Origin: Cryptomeria japonica
Taxonomy: Eukaryota > Streptophyta > Pinopsida > Cupressales > Cupressaceae
Assembly: GCF_030272615.1 (NCBI RefSeq)
Contig: NC_081412.1
Coordinates: forward strand, 541,402,335-541,466,334
Direction of reading: 5' to 3'
DNA length: 64,000 nt
Shown here: positions 24,536-36,157 of the stretch, one piece after another
Numbering within the stretch: position 1 is the stretch's first letter
Layout: every line of letters starts with the position of its first letter
Made by a program: the position numbers and the translations under genes
The notes under the pieces: model-generated
Seen by the model: the letters and a program-made list of their open reading frames with translations, nothing else
What the model was told of the DNA's origin: nothing
The model's database searches: none

Positions 24536-25108
24536 TTAGGTAACCACCAAAACTTCACCACAATCCTCAACTACTGCAACCTCAACATTGAAATGAGCAA
24601 AAGTCCTATCAACCCCATTACAACAATCGACACCTCTCCCAAAAATCAATAAAGAGAAAGCAACCAAGCCTGACTCAGTAAGAATGACCAAGACTAGATG
24701 AAGTAAGCCCCAAAAGAACACCCCCAAGAATGCGTTGTTGGCAACAAAGTCAAAAGCGACCATATCTACACTCATTGCAACACCACCACAAACTTCAAAA
24801 TCCATGTCACCCTTAATGCTACCTCCTCCAGTTGTAAAAGGCTCTCCTCCAGCCAATGACAAACCAAAATAAACTAGGAGACTAAACAAGGAGAGGACAA
24901 AAAATTTAGTGTCCACTAAGAAATAAAGAAGCTCCTTTGAAATATCGACACAGCCCAAGAGAGAAGCAAAGCAGGGGAGAACTACACCAAAATTGAACCA
25001 AAAGATATCTAGGCCATCATTGTCTGCATCTTCCTTAGAATCCCCTTTAGTCACTGCAATTAAAACTCTAGAGCTCCTGCTCCTGCCTCTCACTCTCTCC
25101 ATTATCAA
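24536..25108 (-). CDS. Unidentified 190-codon open frame
   Basis: This is an uninterrupted frame from ATG 25108 to a stop at 24536. It begins with a basic segment (MERVRGRSRSSR), then has several hydrophobic stretches around residues 33-85 and 125-160 and a Gly-rich patch (GGGSIKGDMDF). I recognise no family and see no neighbouring exons. Its codons look like those of the surrounding A/C-rich DNA rather than the UGT gene, so it may be a chance frame in a retroelement leader. A SINE lies 55 bp upstream of its start. Treat it as hypothetical. Confidence 0.2.
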   Translation of the reverse strand: MIMERVRGRSRSSRVLIAVTKGDSKEDADNDGLDIFWFNFGVVLPCFASLLGCVDISKELLYFLVDTKFFVLSLFSLLVYFGLSLAGGEPFTTGGGSIKGDMDFEVCGGVAMSVDMVAFDFVANNAFLGVFFWGLLHLVLVILTESGLVAFSLLIFGRGVDCCNGVDRTFAHFNVEVAVVEDCGEVLVVT

Positions 25109-25163
25109 GCAAAGTTATTGCTAACCTTGATGAGTTCTCTTAAGCAATTGAAGCTTGAATGTT

Positions 25164-25381
25164 TTTTTTTTTTTTTTTTGATAGGTAATAGGCCGTAGCC
25201 GCAATATTTTGAATTATTATAATTATTATGTTTGATTAGATTGACCCAAGACCTTCTCCATCCTATGGAAGGCCAAGAGTCACGGCTTAGAATTCCACTT
25301 TAGATGTCCCTATTGGGAATTGAACTTGGGTCTCCATAGTGAGAACCCAGTGTTTTAACCAGTTAAGCTCAACCCCTTGGA
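25164..25381 (-). mobile_element. SINE with 19-bp target duplication
   Basis: Read on the minus strand, the element starts GGGGTTGAGCTTAACTGG (a Pol III A box region, about 25356-25377), has a B box GTTCAATTC (about 25317-25325) and ends in a run of 18 T on the plus strand (25162-25179), the poly-A tail. Perfect direct repeats CAATTGAAGCTTGAATGTT flank it at 25145-25163 and 25382-25400. The tRNA-related head recalls the widespread plant Au-SINE group, from memory of its GGGTTGAGC start. It looks complete and fairly young. Confidence 0.92.
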
Positions 25382-25400
25382 CAATTGAAGCTTGAATGTT

Positions 25401-26051
25401 ATCTTACATATAAAAAAACAAATACTAGATGTACTCTATGTCTATCAATATGATACTTAAAACAAATGATATTCTTTTGTTTACATACAATATGTATCCA
25501 TTACCTATAAATAAAAAATTATTAACATGCCCATTCAATTTATGGATCCATTACTAATATATTCTTAAAATATATCCAATTGACTATGTGGTCCCTCAAC
25601 CACGAACCTCCCATACCACATTAAATAAATTTATAATATCAAATCAACCAAAAATAGATAAAAATTAATATCAATACAGCCTACCACCCGAAAAAACAAA
25701 AATTGTATGTGTCACAAAATATAAAATATTTTAATATAGAACATATACAGAAAATTTGCAAGTAAAAGCCGCCCACTCTTATATTTAATACATGTCCAGT
25801 CACATGACATCTGCACTGAGTGGCGGTTTCTTTTAACGTTAAGAAGTGCCAGCACAATAGGACACAGCGCATGGTTTTAAAAAAGGTGTCATAACACAAG
25901 GGCATTACTATCAAACAAAAAAAATTGACCTGTAAGATGCCGCAGCTCTGTAATGTCATTGCTAGTGTAAATCAGCTGTCTTTATTAATCTTAATAAGGG
26001 ATTCAAGTTCCTTTCGTTGTAGACCCGTGAATTGAAATTGCTTTGTGAGCA
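25401..26051 (+). promoter_or_regulatory. Upstream region of the UGT gene
   Basis: No other gene is seen. The start codon context GAGCAATGGCT has A at -3 and G at +4 equivalents favourable in plants. A clear TATA box was not identified; TTTATTAATCTTAATAAGG near 25980 is the nearest AT-rich candidate. A 92-residue minus-strand frame at 25681-25959 has no known domain. Confidence 0.35.
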
Positions 26052-27464
26052 ATGGCTGGAGATGGAAGTGCTGCGAGAATGCGAGTGGTGGTGGTGTCAC
26101 TCCCCGCACAGGGACACCTCAATCAGCTCCTTCATTTCGCCAGAGTCATCGCCGAAAGAGGAGCAAGCGTATCGTTCGTGGCCACCTCCACCCATATTCA
26201 CCAAGTCCGCCGCCGTGTTCAGGGATGGGATCTTCACAACTTCGATATTCGTTTCGAGGAATTGCCCATGCCTCATCTCACGGGTGGAGAGTTCGATTCT
26301 CAGAGTTCTCATATGTTTCCAATTCATTTGATTCCTCTGTTTGAAGCCGTGGAAGATCAGCTAGAGTCTCATGTTGATCAGCTACTAAGCAATATCTGCT
26401 CCGAGAACAATAATAAAGTGGTTCTAGTCTATGACGCGGCTATGGGATGGGTTCAGACTGTGGCTACCAAATATTCAGTCCCTGCGTATGTGTTCAGACC
26501 CACAGGTGCTTATTTTTACCTTTGGATGAAGCGGGTATGTGATGAGACATGGGGTTTGTCCCCGGTTAACATATCATTGAAGCGTTGCATTCCGCAAAGA
26601 TTGGTAAAATATTCTATGCGCCAAAGGTCACTTTTAGGGCATGCCAAGGGAGAGATCATAAACACATTTAGTGCACTGGAATCGCAATTCGTTCACCAGG
26701 GAAAAGGGGAATTAGTCTTCGGCGGAAAGCCTGTGTGGAGTGTCGGTCCTCTTCTTCCGCAGGCTTTCTTCAATGACGATCAACGGTTGCGATTACAGGC
26801 GGACATAGAGTGCATGAAATGGTTAGATACACAGGCTCCGGCGTCCGTTCTCTACGTTTCATTTGGCAGTGTGTCTTCTCTTTCCGCGACACAGATTGGA
26901 GAACTAGCAGACGGATTGGAACGCAGCGATCAGCCTTTCTTGTGGGTGCTCAGGATTTCCGATGGGGCCCATTCCTCGACAGAAGCGCAGTTCGATTCGG
27001 CTTGCAAGTTTCTGCAACAAGGGTACGAGAGGCGATTAAAGGGACGGGGTTTTATTGTGAGGAATTGGGCTCCTCAGCTTGACATCCTATTTCACAAGTC
27101 GACGGGTGGGTTTTTAACGCACTGCGGTTGGAATTCAACAGTGGAGAGCATCAGCGCCGGAGTGGCCATGCTGACGTGGCCTCTACATTCGGATCAGTTT
27201 GCCAACTCGGCTCTAATCACAGGGGCGCTGAAAGCGGGCGTAGAAGTGAAAGAATGGGGAAATGCAGAGGAAAATGAGCTGGTGAGTGCTGAGGAGGTTG
27301 AGAAAGCAGTAAAACGGTTGATGACAAGTGAGGAGGGAATGCGAGTGAGAAAGATAGCGCAGGAATTGAGAGGCGAGGCTCGTAAGGCCGTAGATGATGG
27401 AGGGTCTTCGTGGAAGGATATGGATTCTCTTCTCCATCACTTCTCTCAATCCTTTTCAGATTAG
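26052..27464 (+). CDS. UDP-glycosyltransferase (GT1), zeatin O-glucosyltransferase-like
   Basis: This is an intact 470-residue frame in one exon. Family-1 plant UGTs move sugar from a UDP-sugar to small acceptors in the cytosol. The N-terminus carries PAQGHLNQLLH, with the expected catalytic His at residue 22 and a supporting Asp at 128 (VYDAAMGW). The C-terminal PSPG box spans residues 339-382, exactly 44 positions, from WAPQ through HCGWNS to HSDQ. Its last residue is Gln (382), which in this family usually goes with UDP-glucose. Length is normal for the family and nothing essential is missing. The GHLNQLLH start and the HSDQ end recall zeatin O-glucosyltransferases (UGT93-like group), but acceptor specificity cannot be read from sequence. 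The gene is GC-richer than its surroundings and is the only clearly intact host gene here. Overlapping frames on both strands are shadows. Confidence 0.95.
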   Translation: MAGDGSAARMRVVVVSLPAQGHLNQLLHFARVIAERGASVSFVATSTHIHQVRRRVQGWDLHNFDIRFEELPMPHLTGGEFDSQSSHMFPIHLIPLFEAVEDQLESHVDQLLSNICSENNNKVVLVYDAAMGWVQTVATKYSVPAYVFRPTGAYFYLWMKRVCDETWGLSPVNISLKRCIPQRLVKYSMRQRSLLGHAKGEIINTFSALESQFVHQGKGELVFGGKPVWSVGPLLPQAFFNDDQRLRLQADIECMKWLDTQAPASVLYVSFGSVSSLSATQIGELADGLERSDQPFLWVLRISDGAHSSTEAQFDSACKFLQQGYERRLKGRGFIVRNWAPQLDILFHKSTGGFLTHCGWNSTVESISAGVAMLTWPLHSDQFANSALITGALKAGVEVKEWGNAEENELVSAEEVEKAVKRLMTSEEGMRVRKIAQELRGEARKAVDDGGSSWKDMDSLLHHFSQSFSD

Positions 27465-27559
27465 GCCAATGGACTGTGCGAACTAGGTGGACTTGAAAGC
27501 TCGGTTAGTATATTTTTAAACGCAGATCTGTGTAGTACATAAAGCCGTAAGTTGCCATT

Positions 27560-27950
27560 GTTATGTTGAAGTTTTCATGGATAAATTGTGATTCAAATTT
27601 AAAATCTTTTATTTGGTGTTAATGGAATGAGTCTTGTATAACACCGTCCTTTCTTTGATTTCGACGTCTTTTATTTCTAACACTTTTCTTAAGTTATTCT
27701 TGTTACAATCTAGTCTTATATAAGGTCAGCCTTACTTTGATTCTAATGTCCTTAATTCACTCTATAGAATGTTTGGGGCTTCTAATTTGACTTAATTCTA
27801 ATATAATGTTAAATTTTTCATGGTATAGTTAAGACTCGAACTTAAGACATTTTATTTGTTGTCGGTGTGTTCTACCACTGAACTTTTGGCTTTTATAAGA
27901 CAAGCCCATCCTTGGTTCAGATGTAGCCTTTTTTCAATTTATTATTTTTC
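27560..27950 (-). mobile_element. tRNA-derived SINE-like sequence, two tandem copies
   Basis: On the minus strand, 27833-27883 has an A-box-like CAGTGGTAGAAC and a perfect B box GTTCGAGTC about 30 bp apart, as in tRNA-Gly-like heads. A diverged second copy lies at about 27565-27640: TTTTCATGGAT...ATTCAAATTTAAAATCTTTTATTTG aligns with TTTTCATGGTAT...ACTCGAACTTAAGACATTTTATTTG. Both are followed by similar TATAA..AC..CC.TCCTT phrases. No target duplication was found. Confidence 0.45.
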
Positions 27951-28247
27951 AAATATTCCTAGAAAATCTATTAAAACTTGATGTTTGAGTTGTGAGAAGC
28001 ATGACCACGTAACATATTTTTTACATCCTATTAAATGATATTTTTAATAATGGTATCAAATTATTAGATGCAAGTAAAGTTGTTCACATATTGTCAGTTT
28101 CAACTAGCTACTAACATTAGTAGCTTCCTAATATGTGTAGCATCTAATATATGTATTAATAATCTTTAAACATAAAAAAAAATATAATATTTTTAATTTA
28201 ACAATAATTTAATTGAACTATTATTAATAATAGATTGTAAAGGTGTT

Positions 28248-28249
<2 letters not shown>

Positions 28250-28320
<71 letters not shown>
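28250..28320. repeat. (AT)n microsatellite, about 35 units
   Basis: Uninterrupted AT dinucleotides for roughly 70 bp, flanked by AT-rich DNA. Confidence 0.98.
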
Positions 28321-28323
<3 letters not shown>

Positions 28324-29380
28324 TTTTATTAACTAAGCATTATATATTTTTATATTCTTTATAATTATAAAATGGAAGATTTAATAATATAATTGTAATT
28401 ATTCATGCTTATTAATGATTTGACAAAAAAATTAAATATTGTTATCAATCTTTTAAAAAGTTATGGAAGTGATAACCTAAAAAAATTATAAGAAAGAAAT
28501 GATTGTGAATGCATTTTAATGTATTAAGATTGATTTTCATACTTTAATGGCATTGATGCACAAAATGTTATAAAAGAATTAATATAATCTCTTCTCTCGA
28601 CCTTGAATATCATTTCTTATTTCATTCTCTACTTCTCCCTTTGGCTCACTAGTCAATTTTTCTTTAGACAATATTATTGCCACATAATATCATTCCATTT
28701 TCATTTCATCCAAGCTTGCTATCAATACACTTAATCAAATTTGAATCTATTTTTGAAAATTAGGTTTGTAAACTCACTTATCAAAAAATTAGTGAATTAT
28801 GCAACTTAGAGAAGAATCATATGAACATTCTTGTTGGATTTGAAAATTTTCATGAGCTAACATAACTTGTTCTATTTCAAAAAAATGTATGAATATGAAA
28901 AATATAGAGTTAATAGATGAGATATAACTTTAGAAAGTGAAATCTTTTATATTTATATGTCAATGATCTAATTAGTACTACATTGGTTACATGATAAGTA
29001 AAATCCTAATATCAAGTTATAAAAAAATAACAAGACAAGAAACTAGACTCGGTTCCTTTGTTCTAAGTGGTTGATTAAAGATATCAAAGGGTTTGAAGCT
29101 TGGGGAATTCTTTTCTAGCATTACATTGAGGAAAGCTCCCCTTATAAAAATAGTGTTAAAATGGTGTCTTTTTTTATTTTCTTCTCATTACTTCAATTTT
29201 GATGACAATTAAAGACTTATTTGTAGTTCAAAGTATTTTAAAATATTTTAAACATGTAAATTCATTCCTTAAGTGGGCTCATAATCATTTTATGACTATT
29301 TTGTCCATCAATAATAATAAAATTAGTAGTGTCTTATTATTAACTACTCCAAGGTCCTTTTAACTCAAATTGTTGGGCTC
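28321..29380. other. AT-rich intergenic DNA; nothing recognised
   Basis: No frame above background, no LTR or terminal repeat seen. Confidence 0.4.
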
Positions 29381-31146
29381 AAAGCACTAGGGATATATAG
29401 GAAACCTAGTTGTTGTTAAGCACAAATAAAATATTGAGAGTGGAGTGAACCAAAATAAATAAAAATTCATTCATTCATCAACTCTTGAAACATTAAATTA
29501 AGATATACAACAAATATAAAATAGAATAGAGCATTCATCACATAAGGACACCAAGGTTTTAATGTAAAAAACCCAATGAAGGAAAAACTAGGATGAGGAT
29601 CAACTATCAATATATAAACAAGTGTTACAACATTTGTTTTAGGCTTATTTCCAAGGAGGCTTACGATCGCCTAGACTTGCAAGCTAAGATGCACCACCCT
29701 AGGATAAGATACAAAGATTTGTAGATTAAATATCACTTCTTCAAACTAAGATACAATAGCATTACAATGAATAGCATATGGTGAACTACTGTAGAAGGCA
29801 CATCTTAGAAATGGTGATAGTGTAGTACTCTTTGTAGCCCAAAACTAGTTTATCACTTTAAATTCACACAATTCATACACCTCTAATATCTTTCTATATT
29901 TACTTCACACAATATGGTATTTCACATCAGCTCTCGCATATCTTTCAAGATAATTATATTCACACACTATACAAGTGGTTTATTCTTCCTTATACATATC
30001 CATATCTACCTCCCAAAAATATTGAGTAGGTTGGGTTAGTAGGAACTAATAAGTGAAATGTGTAACAAGGCATAAGTTGGCTCTAAATACAATACATCAT
30101 CAACATAATAGGTTGCATATCAACCCAAATCATAGTCGGTATCAACACAATGATAACGTGTCTTCAAACATTCTCCAACACAAATAGAATAGATCAAGAA
30201 CCACCACAATAAGAGAAGCACATCTAGTGAACTCCAAACATCAAAGTTGCTTATCAAAACGTCTCTAGACAACATGAGAGAACCCAAACACATAATGCGG
30301 ACCAAGATGAAGACATGAAAATAAACTATAGGTATTCTAAAATCATCTCCTAAAAGGAATAATCATCAATTATTGATACAAAAGAAGTAACTCAATAAGC
30401 ATGTAACGGTTGTGTAGTCTTGATAGGTTGTGTAATAACAACATGCAAGAAAGCATCCATGAAGGCACCAATAGACAAACAATTCATTTCATGGATCTAC
30501 TACACCATCCTTGTCATGTCCTCAAATCTTCATGAGCATATCTATCAAGGCAGAAGAATGCATAACATTCTTTTTATTTGATTATCCACAACTCATTCTT
30601 ATTTTGAGATCAGAGAGTGAAATCCATATCCTTTTCAGTAGAAGATATTATCAGTTGAAATATTGACAATAGAATCTTGAGAAACCACCAAGAATAAATC
30701 TAGAACCACAAAACCAAAGGACATAATGTGGTAGGGTGCAGAACCAAAAACCATTTTATAGACAAAAGAAATCCTCTATCTCAACACTTGGATATTTGTT
30801 TTAGGAACTAAATGATAAAAATAAACTCAACCATCATCCATATGAAATCTGAAGCATGTAGACACCAACCAAAGATGACTTTGGCAAGAATCCAATAAGA
30901 ATCAAGTATATCAAAAAATACCATCAATTTTGGATCGATATTATACCATATAATGAATATTTGAATGGTATTCTACATCACAAAATACATCAGATATAAT
31001 CTCTCGAATATCCCAACATACATCATCTGATCTACCAATGTTCCATCTAACCAACCTAGTGACAACATATATTGTTAGACATCAATATTGGTCCATCAAT
31101 GACATCACATATTACCAACACTCTCTCAACACGTCTCCAAAAAACT
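29381..31146 (-). mobile_element. Old copia-type LTR, inverted (solo or remnant)
   Basis: The cassette AAAACCCAATGAAGGAAAAACTAGGATGAGG (29567-29597, by pattern) matches the conserved AACCCAAATGGGAAAAACC segment of the other copia LTRs here. The right end (ATCAATGACATCACATATTACCAACA, around 31102-31127) resembles LTR starts read inverted. A polypurine-like CTCCCTCTTAGTCATTGATGG follows at 31147, with a second CTCCCTTTGATATCAAGG near 31262. Left border approximate. Confidence 0.45.
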
Positions 31147-34120
31147 CCCTCTTAGTCATTGATGGAAAAATTGTATACATATCTACAAAACTCCCCATTT
31201 GATAAACATCTAGTCTCTTTCCGCCTTTTCCTGTATCTTTCCTACTTAGTTGATATCTATCTCCCTTTGATATCAAGGACAAAGGGCATAGTATTTACAT
31301 TACACAAAAAGTGAAAGTATACATATTGACTCTAAAAATATGCATTTGTTTCAATATTCTCTCCCTAACCATATTTTTCTTCAATGTAATGCTTCCCAAA
31401 ATACCCTAGAGAAAATACCAAATCTAATATATAAGGATATTTTTTTTAAAAACATCTACTAATGCAACATAAAAAACTATCTACACATATCCATCAAACA
31501 TCCATTAACATAATATACAGATTATCTTCATCACATAATTACAAATCATTATATGAAGGAAGAATTAAATACAATACATCAATAACATTCCCTAGGGTAT
31601 CTAAAATCCATTACCTAATCTATCCATAAACAATAACAACATGCTCACTTCTATAACTCATTGCATACTAACTCTATTATTATTCTTTCCTTCCATTCAT
31701 ATACATATGATCATCCACTATCATTTACATGATACCAAATACATATCAATAAATCCAATACCATTATTTCCAATAATGAATCAATATCCAAGATACAGAT
31801 GATACGTAATTATATTCACTTAATATATCATCTACCATTTCACATGATTGCAATATCCATTTACATCTTGGAGGATAGCTCCTAATTACCAATACCATTA
31901 CATCATAAATTATATACATACATATGCCATATAAATCATATACATGAATCTGCTACAAGTATCTAGCCATAGATGAGAAGATAGGAGATCCATATCCATG
32001 CAAGAGCATCCAATGAAGAACATCCCAATGGAAGAAGGCATAAAATCACCCAACCATGTGGAACCATAAGGAACCACCTCCTATGCTAGGATATGACACA
32101 AGATCCCACTCACACTCTAGATCTAGGCTAACACCCAACAACCAAAGGATACAACACAATACTAACAAAAAGATGTAAAACATAAAGCACAAGACCACCA
32201 ACATAAAATCTCTAGAGGCAACACACCAAATCATAACTCAAGGTGCTAGGACCTACATGTAGGGAAAAGAGTGTCATCACATGCGACAAATGGGAAGCTA
32301 GACACCTATCCTTGGATCCAAGATGCACATGCGGAGTCATCTCAACCTTGAAGGAATAAGTGATATTATATTACCCGGGTTACCAAGGTCTTCTGAATCC
32401 TATCCCAGATTGGTACCACTAGGCAAATAAGAGGGGCCCCCATAACCGTTTCTTATTTTATTAAAATCAATAGTTAATACTACCCAACCCTCATAGAATT
32501 AATTAATTTAAATTATCACTTGGTTACGTGATAAAAATCCCAATGAGATATCGTGGGGATCTAGACTCCGAGTAATCTGGCTGTCTACTCCCCATGGCCC
32601 CCAGTGACTCACTTTGAAGCCCAGTCCCCCTAGCATGTACCTAGACCTTACGTTTACAACAAATACAAGGAAACATAACATGAGCAAGGGATTTCAATAA
32701 TACATGACCTGGTTATCCATGGATCTATTTGTTAGATAAGTAACAACAAATATAATCATAGCAACCTCATGAGCAATATGCAATAAAAACTACCATAGTA
32801 AGACTATAACTAAAATGAGTGTGAGTAAATAACATAAATAATCCAATTCAATGAATAAATCGATCCTATGACAACTCAAGAACCCCAAAAACCAAAAGAC
32901 AACAACCCCTAAACAATCACAAAACCCGCACAGAAAGCTCAAAAATGACCCAATAAGACAAAATTATCATAGAAGGTCAAAACATCAGTTTGATGTATTC
33001 ATTTACCATCGTAGCACATATAAGCATAGGTTAGCACATACGACTAACATAACAACACATATAACAAATATATTAGCACATACAACTAACACAACAATGC
33101 ATATAACATGTATACATTAGTGCATTCATGTTTTAGCGCATATGAAGTCCAATTTAGCACATCCACGAAATAACCCAAAAAATGGAAGTAGAAAAATATG
33201 ATCCAACTCAGAAAATAAACAAGTCCATTAATGACACTGAATACAAGCAAAAAATACAATAAAAGCCATGACCTAAAGGCCTAAGCAACTAAATAATTTG
33301 ATAATCAAACCAAGTAGATTGAAAGATAGACACAAAAAACTATAATAGAGTCACCTCAAAATTGAACATCAATATGATACAACAACTAGCATCGGTCAAT
33401 AACATCGCTACCAAACAATATGACCAAAATAACCAAGAACAAGCACAAAATCATAGAAGATCGTTGGAGCATTCACAAAGAGCCATAAATAGCCAAGCAC
33501 AAAGATTAATCACAAGAATACCATCTTTCTCTTCATGAATTGTTTAATTAAATCTATGTCATGAAAATTCTACTACATTTCCCATAAGTCAGTCCCCATA
33601 ATCAATCTTTCTCTCAAACACAGAGCAGACAAACTTTCAGAAATAAAATATAAAAAGGAAGAAAGCTCCAACCTAGAAGATGAAGAGAAGGGTTTTTAAA
33701 CTTGACGAAGAGAAAACCCACCAAATTCTAGCCAACAAAGCTCCTAACCAAAATCCAAAATCCAAACTTCAAATTTGCAGGAAAACTCTTGCAAAGGCCA
33801 ACACAGGAAAACTCACAACAAATCTAATAAATAGAAAATCAAAGCCAAACTATAGAAAAAATTTGGCCAATGAAAATATTAGATTAAAATAAATTTCATA
33901 TGTACCATACCATAAATCAAGGCAAAACAATTTAAAATAATATTATTTAACCTTACCAAGCTCACAACCAATGGTAAAATAGTGTAGGTAAAGATTATAA
34001 TATTTAATTAACCTAATAGGATAAAAAGAGAAATTATAATATAAACATATAATAATAATTTAAACCATGGGCACAATTAAACATAAAAGCCCATTAATAA
34101 AATAACCAAAGGTATAAAAA
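31147..34120. other. Decayed retroelement and intergenic DNA without a gene
   Basis: The first 150 bp look like the 3' internal tail of the copia remnant. After that come scattered stops in all frames. 32361-32650 is slightly GC-richer (GGGCCCCC, CCCCATGGCCCCCAG) and could be an LTR fragment. A series of TTAGCACAT(A/G) phrases occurs at about 33012-33160. The 70-residue Lys/Asn-rich frame at 33680-33892 has no known domain. Confidence 0.35.
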
Positions 34121-34121
34121 T

Positions 34122-34244
34122 AAATACCCAATTTAATAAATAATAAATATCCAATAATCATTAAATCAATATTATTTATTTATTGATTTAATGAATATTG
34201 GATATTTATTATTTATTATTTATTATTTATTAAATTGGGTATTT
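34122..34244. repeat. Imperfect ~50-bp inverted repeat at the LINE 5' junction
   Basis: 34122-34170 (AAATACCCAATTTAATAAAT...) is repeated inverted at 34182-34244, with extra TATTATT units in the right arm and an 11-bp loop. The right arm ends where LINE coding similarity begins. Confidence 0.85.
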
Positions 34245-36157
34245 ATTGATTTAAGGTGGGAGTGGTTGAAGAATAAGGTGGATAAAAAACTCACCAAATG
34301 GAATAGGAACTTTCTATCCCTGGCAGGTCGCTTCGAGGTCTGTCAAAAAATCTCGTCATCATATAACATCTACTACTCCTCATCTTGCTTATTTAATAAT
34401 TACCAGTTCAACTATCTTAAAAAAAAATCAGAAAATTTATTTGGTCAGATGGGAAGGGAAACAGGAAACATGTTGTCAAATGGGATTGGTGTGTCAAATC
34501 TAAGCTTCAAGGGGGTATGGGCCTCAAAGATCTTAAAATCCAGGGAATTGTCTTGGTTGCCAAATGGATTTGTAAAGCCCTTGATGGCTATGAACCTTGG
34601 AAAATTTTGATTAGACACAATATATAGTGTTCCACCCCAAAAATGACAAAAAAATGGAAGAACTTATCCATGGGGGACCTGATTGCTGGTAATTTTAAGA
34701 TCTCCCGTGTGGGATGAAAAGTCTTCAAGTCTATATGGAAGGCTTAGAACCATGTTAGACAATTCATCAGCAATAGGAACATTATTGATAATAAGGGTTC
34801 TCTCAACTTGGGCAAATCTATATGGTGGAATACTCTTCATAATGGGAAACAATTGGCCTATCTTCAAGGGTGTTCTGCCTTGAAATGGCACAACCTAGGA
34901 CTGGTCACTTTTGAACACATTCTGAAAGATGTTACCTTGATCTCTTGGGAGGCTCTGAGCTCCAAATTTAGCCTCCCCATCTCCCAAGCTAGAACCTACA
35001 ATGTCCTCAAATCCGCACTCATTCCCATCCTCTCCTCTCCTGCCCCCTCCTCGCTCTCCCCAAGCTCCTCCCTTTGTTGGAAAGATGGCTCCCCCCTTCC
35101 TTTAATAAAGGCCAAACTGATCTACTCTACCCTTGCTGACTCTGAAGATATTCTTTCCCATCTCAACAACATTTGGAACCTCACCTGGGATTCTAAAAAA
35201 TGGCACACTAGTCTTTTGAGATTCTGGTCTAATCCGACTGAACCAAAAAAGTCACAAACTGCGGCTTAAAAATAATAATGGCGACCCCCTACTATGTAAA
35301 CTCTATCATCTCTCTGAGTCTATGCCTCATATTTTCTTTGAATCTCATTTTGCCAAAGAAGTATGGAAATTGTTTGGCATCTCAGTTAATAATAAATGTT
35401 TTTCTATTGAAGAGGTGGTACTTGGTTATGTTAGAGGTGGAAAGAAATGTTGTAATCTTTTTTGGTCTGTTCTCTCCTTGGAAATTCTTTATATCATTTG
35501 GAAATCTAGGAATGATGATGTGTTTATTGGAAAGGGTAGATACCTCACTGAGTCTCTGTCTCTTAGGAGACTCATTCGTTACCTTGTTGCTATGCAAGTC
35601 ACTGTGGTTCTATGGCTGGATGAAAGCAAGTTTGACAGATGGCTGAAGAATGGAACAACTCTTGTCTTCATCTGAGAGCTATCCCATGGCTTCACCTGGG
35701 ACTATATGGGAAGCAACAAGACACATTTTGAGCATGCGTTAATGAGATTTATGCAAGATATGTAGGCAAGACAGTAGAGGGAGGATTTTATTGAGCTGGA
35801 ACTGGAAGGTCTACCTTCCCACCCCTTTAGAGATCAGTTTGCCAAAGGAAATGTGCTGGTATGGTGTGAGCAGGAGCTAGGATGGACTGCGTGGCTCCCC
35901 CCTGTGGGTGACAATAATGATCCTAACTCTTCCTTCCTGTTTAGCTAGTTGTCAATCCTCTATGTTATATTTTGGTTATGGGACTCATCTCTATAATTTT
36001 GTATCTCAATTGCATCCTATGCATATGGTCATGATCCTTCCTTACATGGTTTTATCTGCATTGTGTGATTCAAATCACTAGCTGGTTGTGTGTTCTCCAG
36101 CCAAGAATTCTAAATTTTGTATTAATATTATATGATACTTAATACAAAAAAAAAAAT
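34245..36157 (+). pseudogene. 5'-truncated LINE (L1-like) ORF2 remnant
   Basis: ORF2 of plant L1-like LINEs encodes endonuclease and reverse transcriptase. Only the region after the RT catalytic core remains. The conserved post-RT segment K-LTKWNRNFLSLAGRFEVCQKI is at about 34265-34345. The GMGLKDLK..GI..AKWI-like phrase is spread over two frames (34510-34580). A long middle segment runs 34808-35269. A C-terminal zf-RVT-like part (HIFFESHFAKEVWK, then LYIIWKSRNDDVF) lies in 35322-35675. At least three frameshifts and several stops break it. A poly-A run at 36146-36156 marks the 3' end. No target duplication was recognised. Strand and class are secure; subfamily is not. Confidence 0.88.

Noticed and set aside
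26045-27449. Frames of 76-99 residues overlapping the UGT gene on both strands
   Set aside because: Shadows of the 470-codon gene, which has the full family signature.
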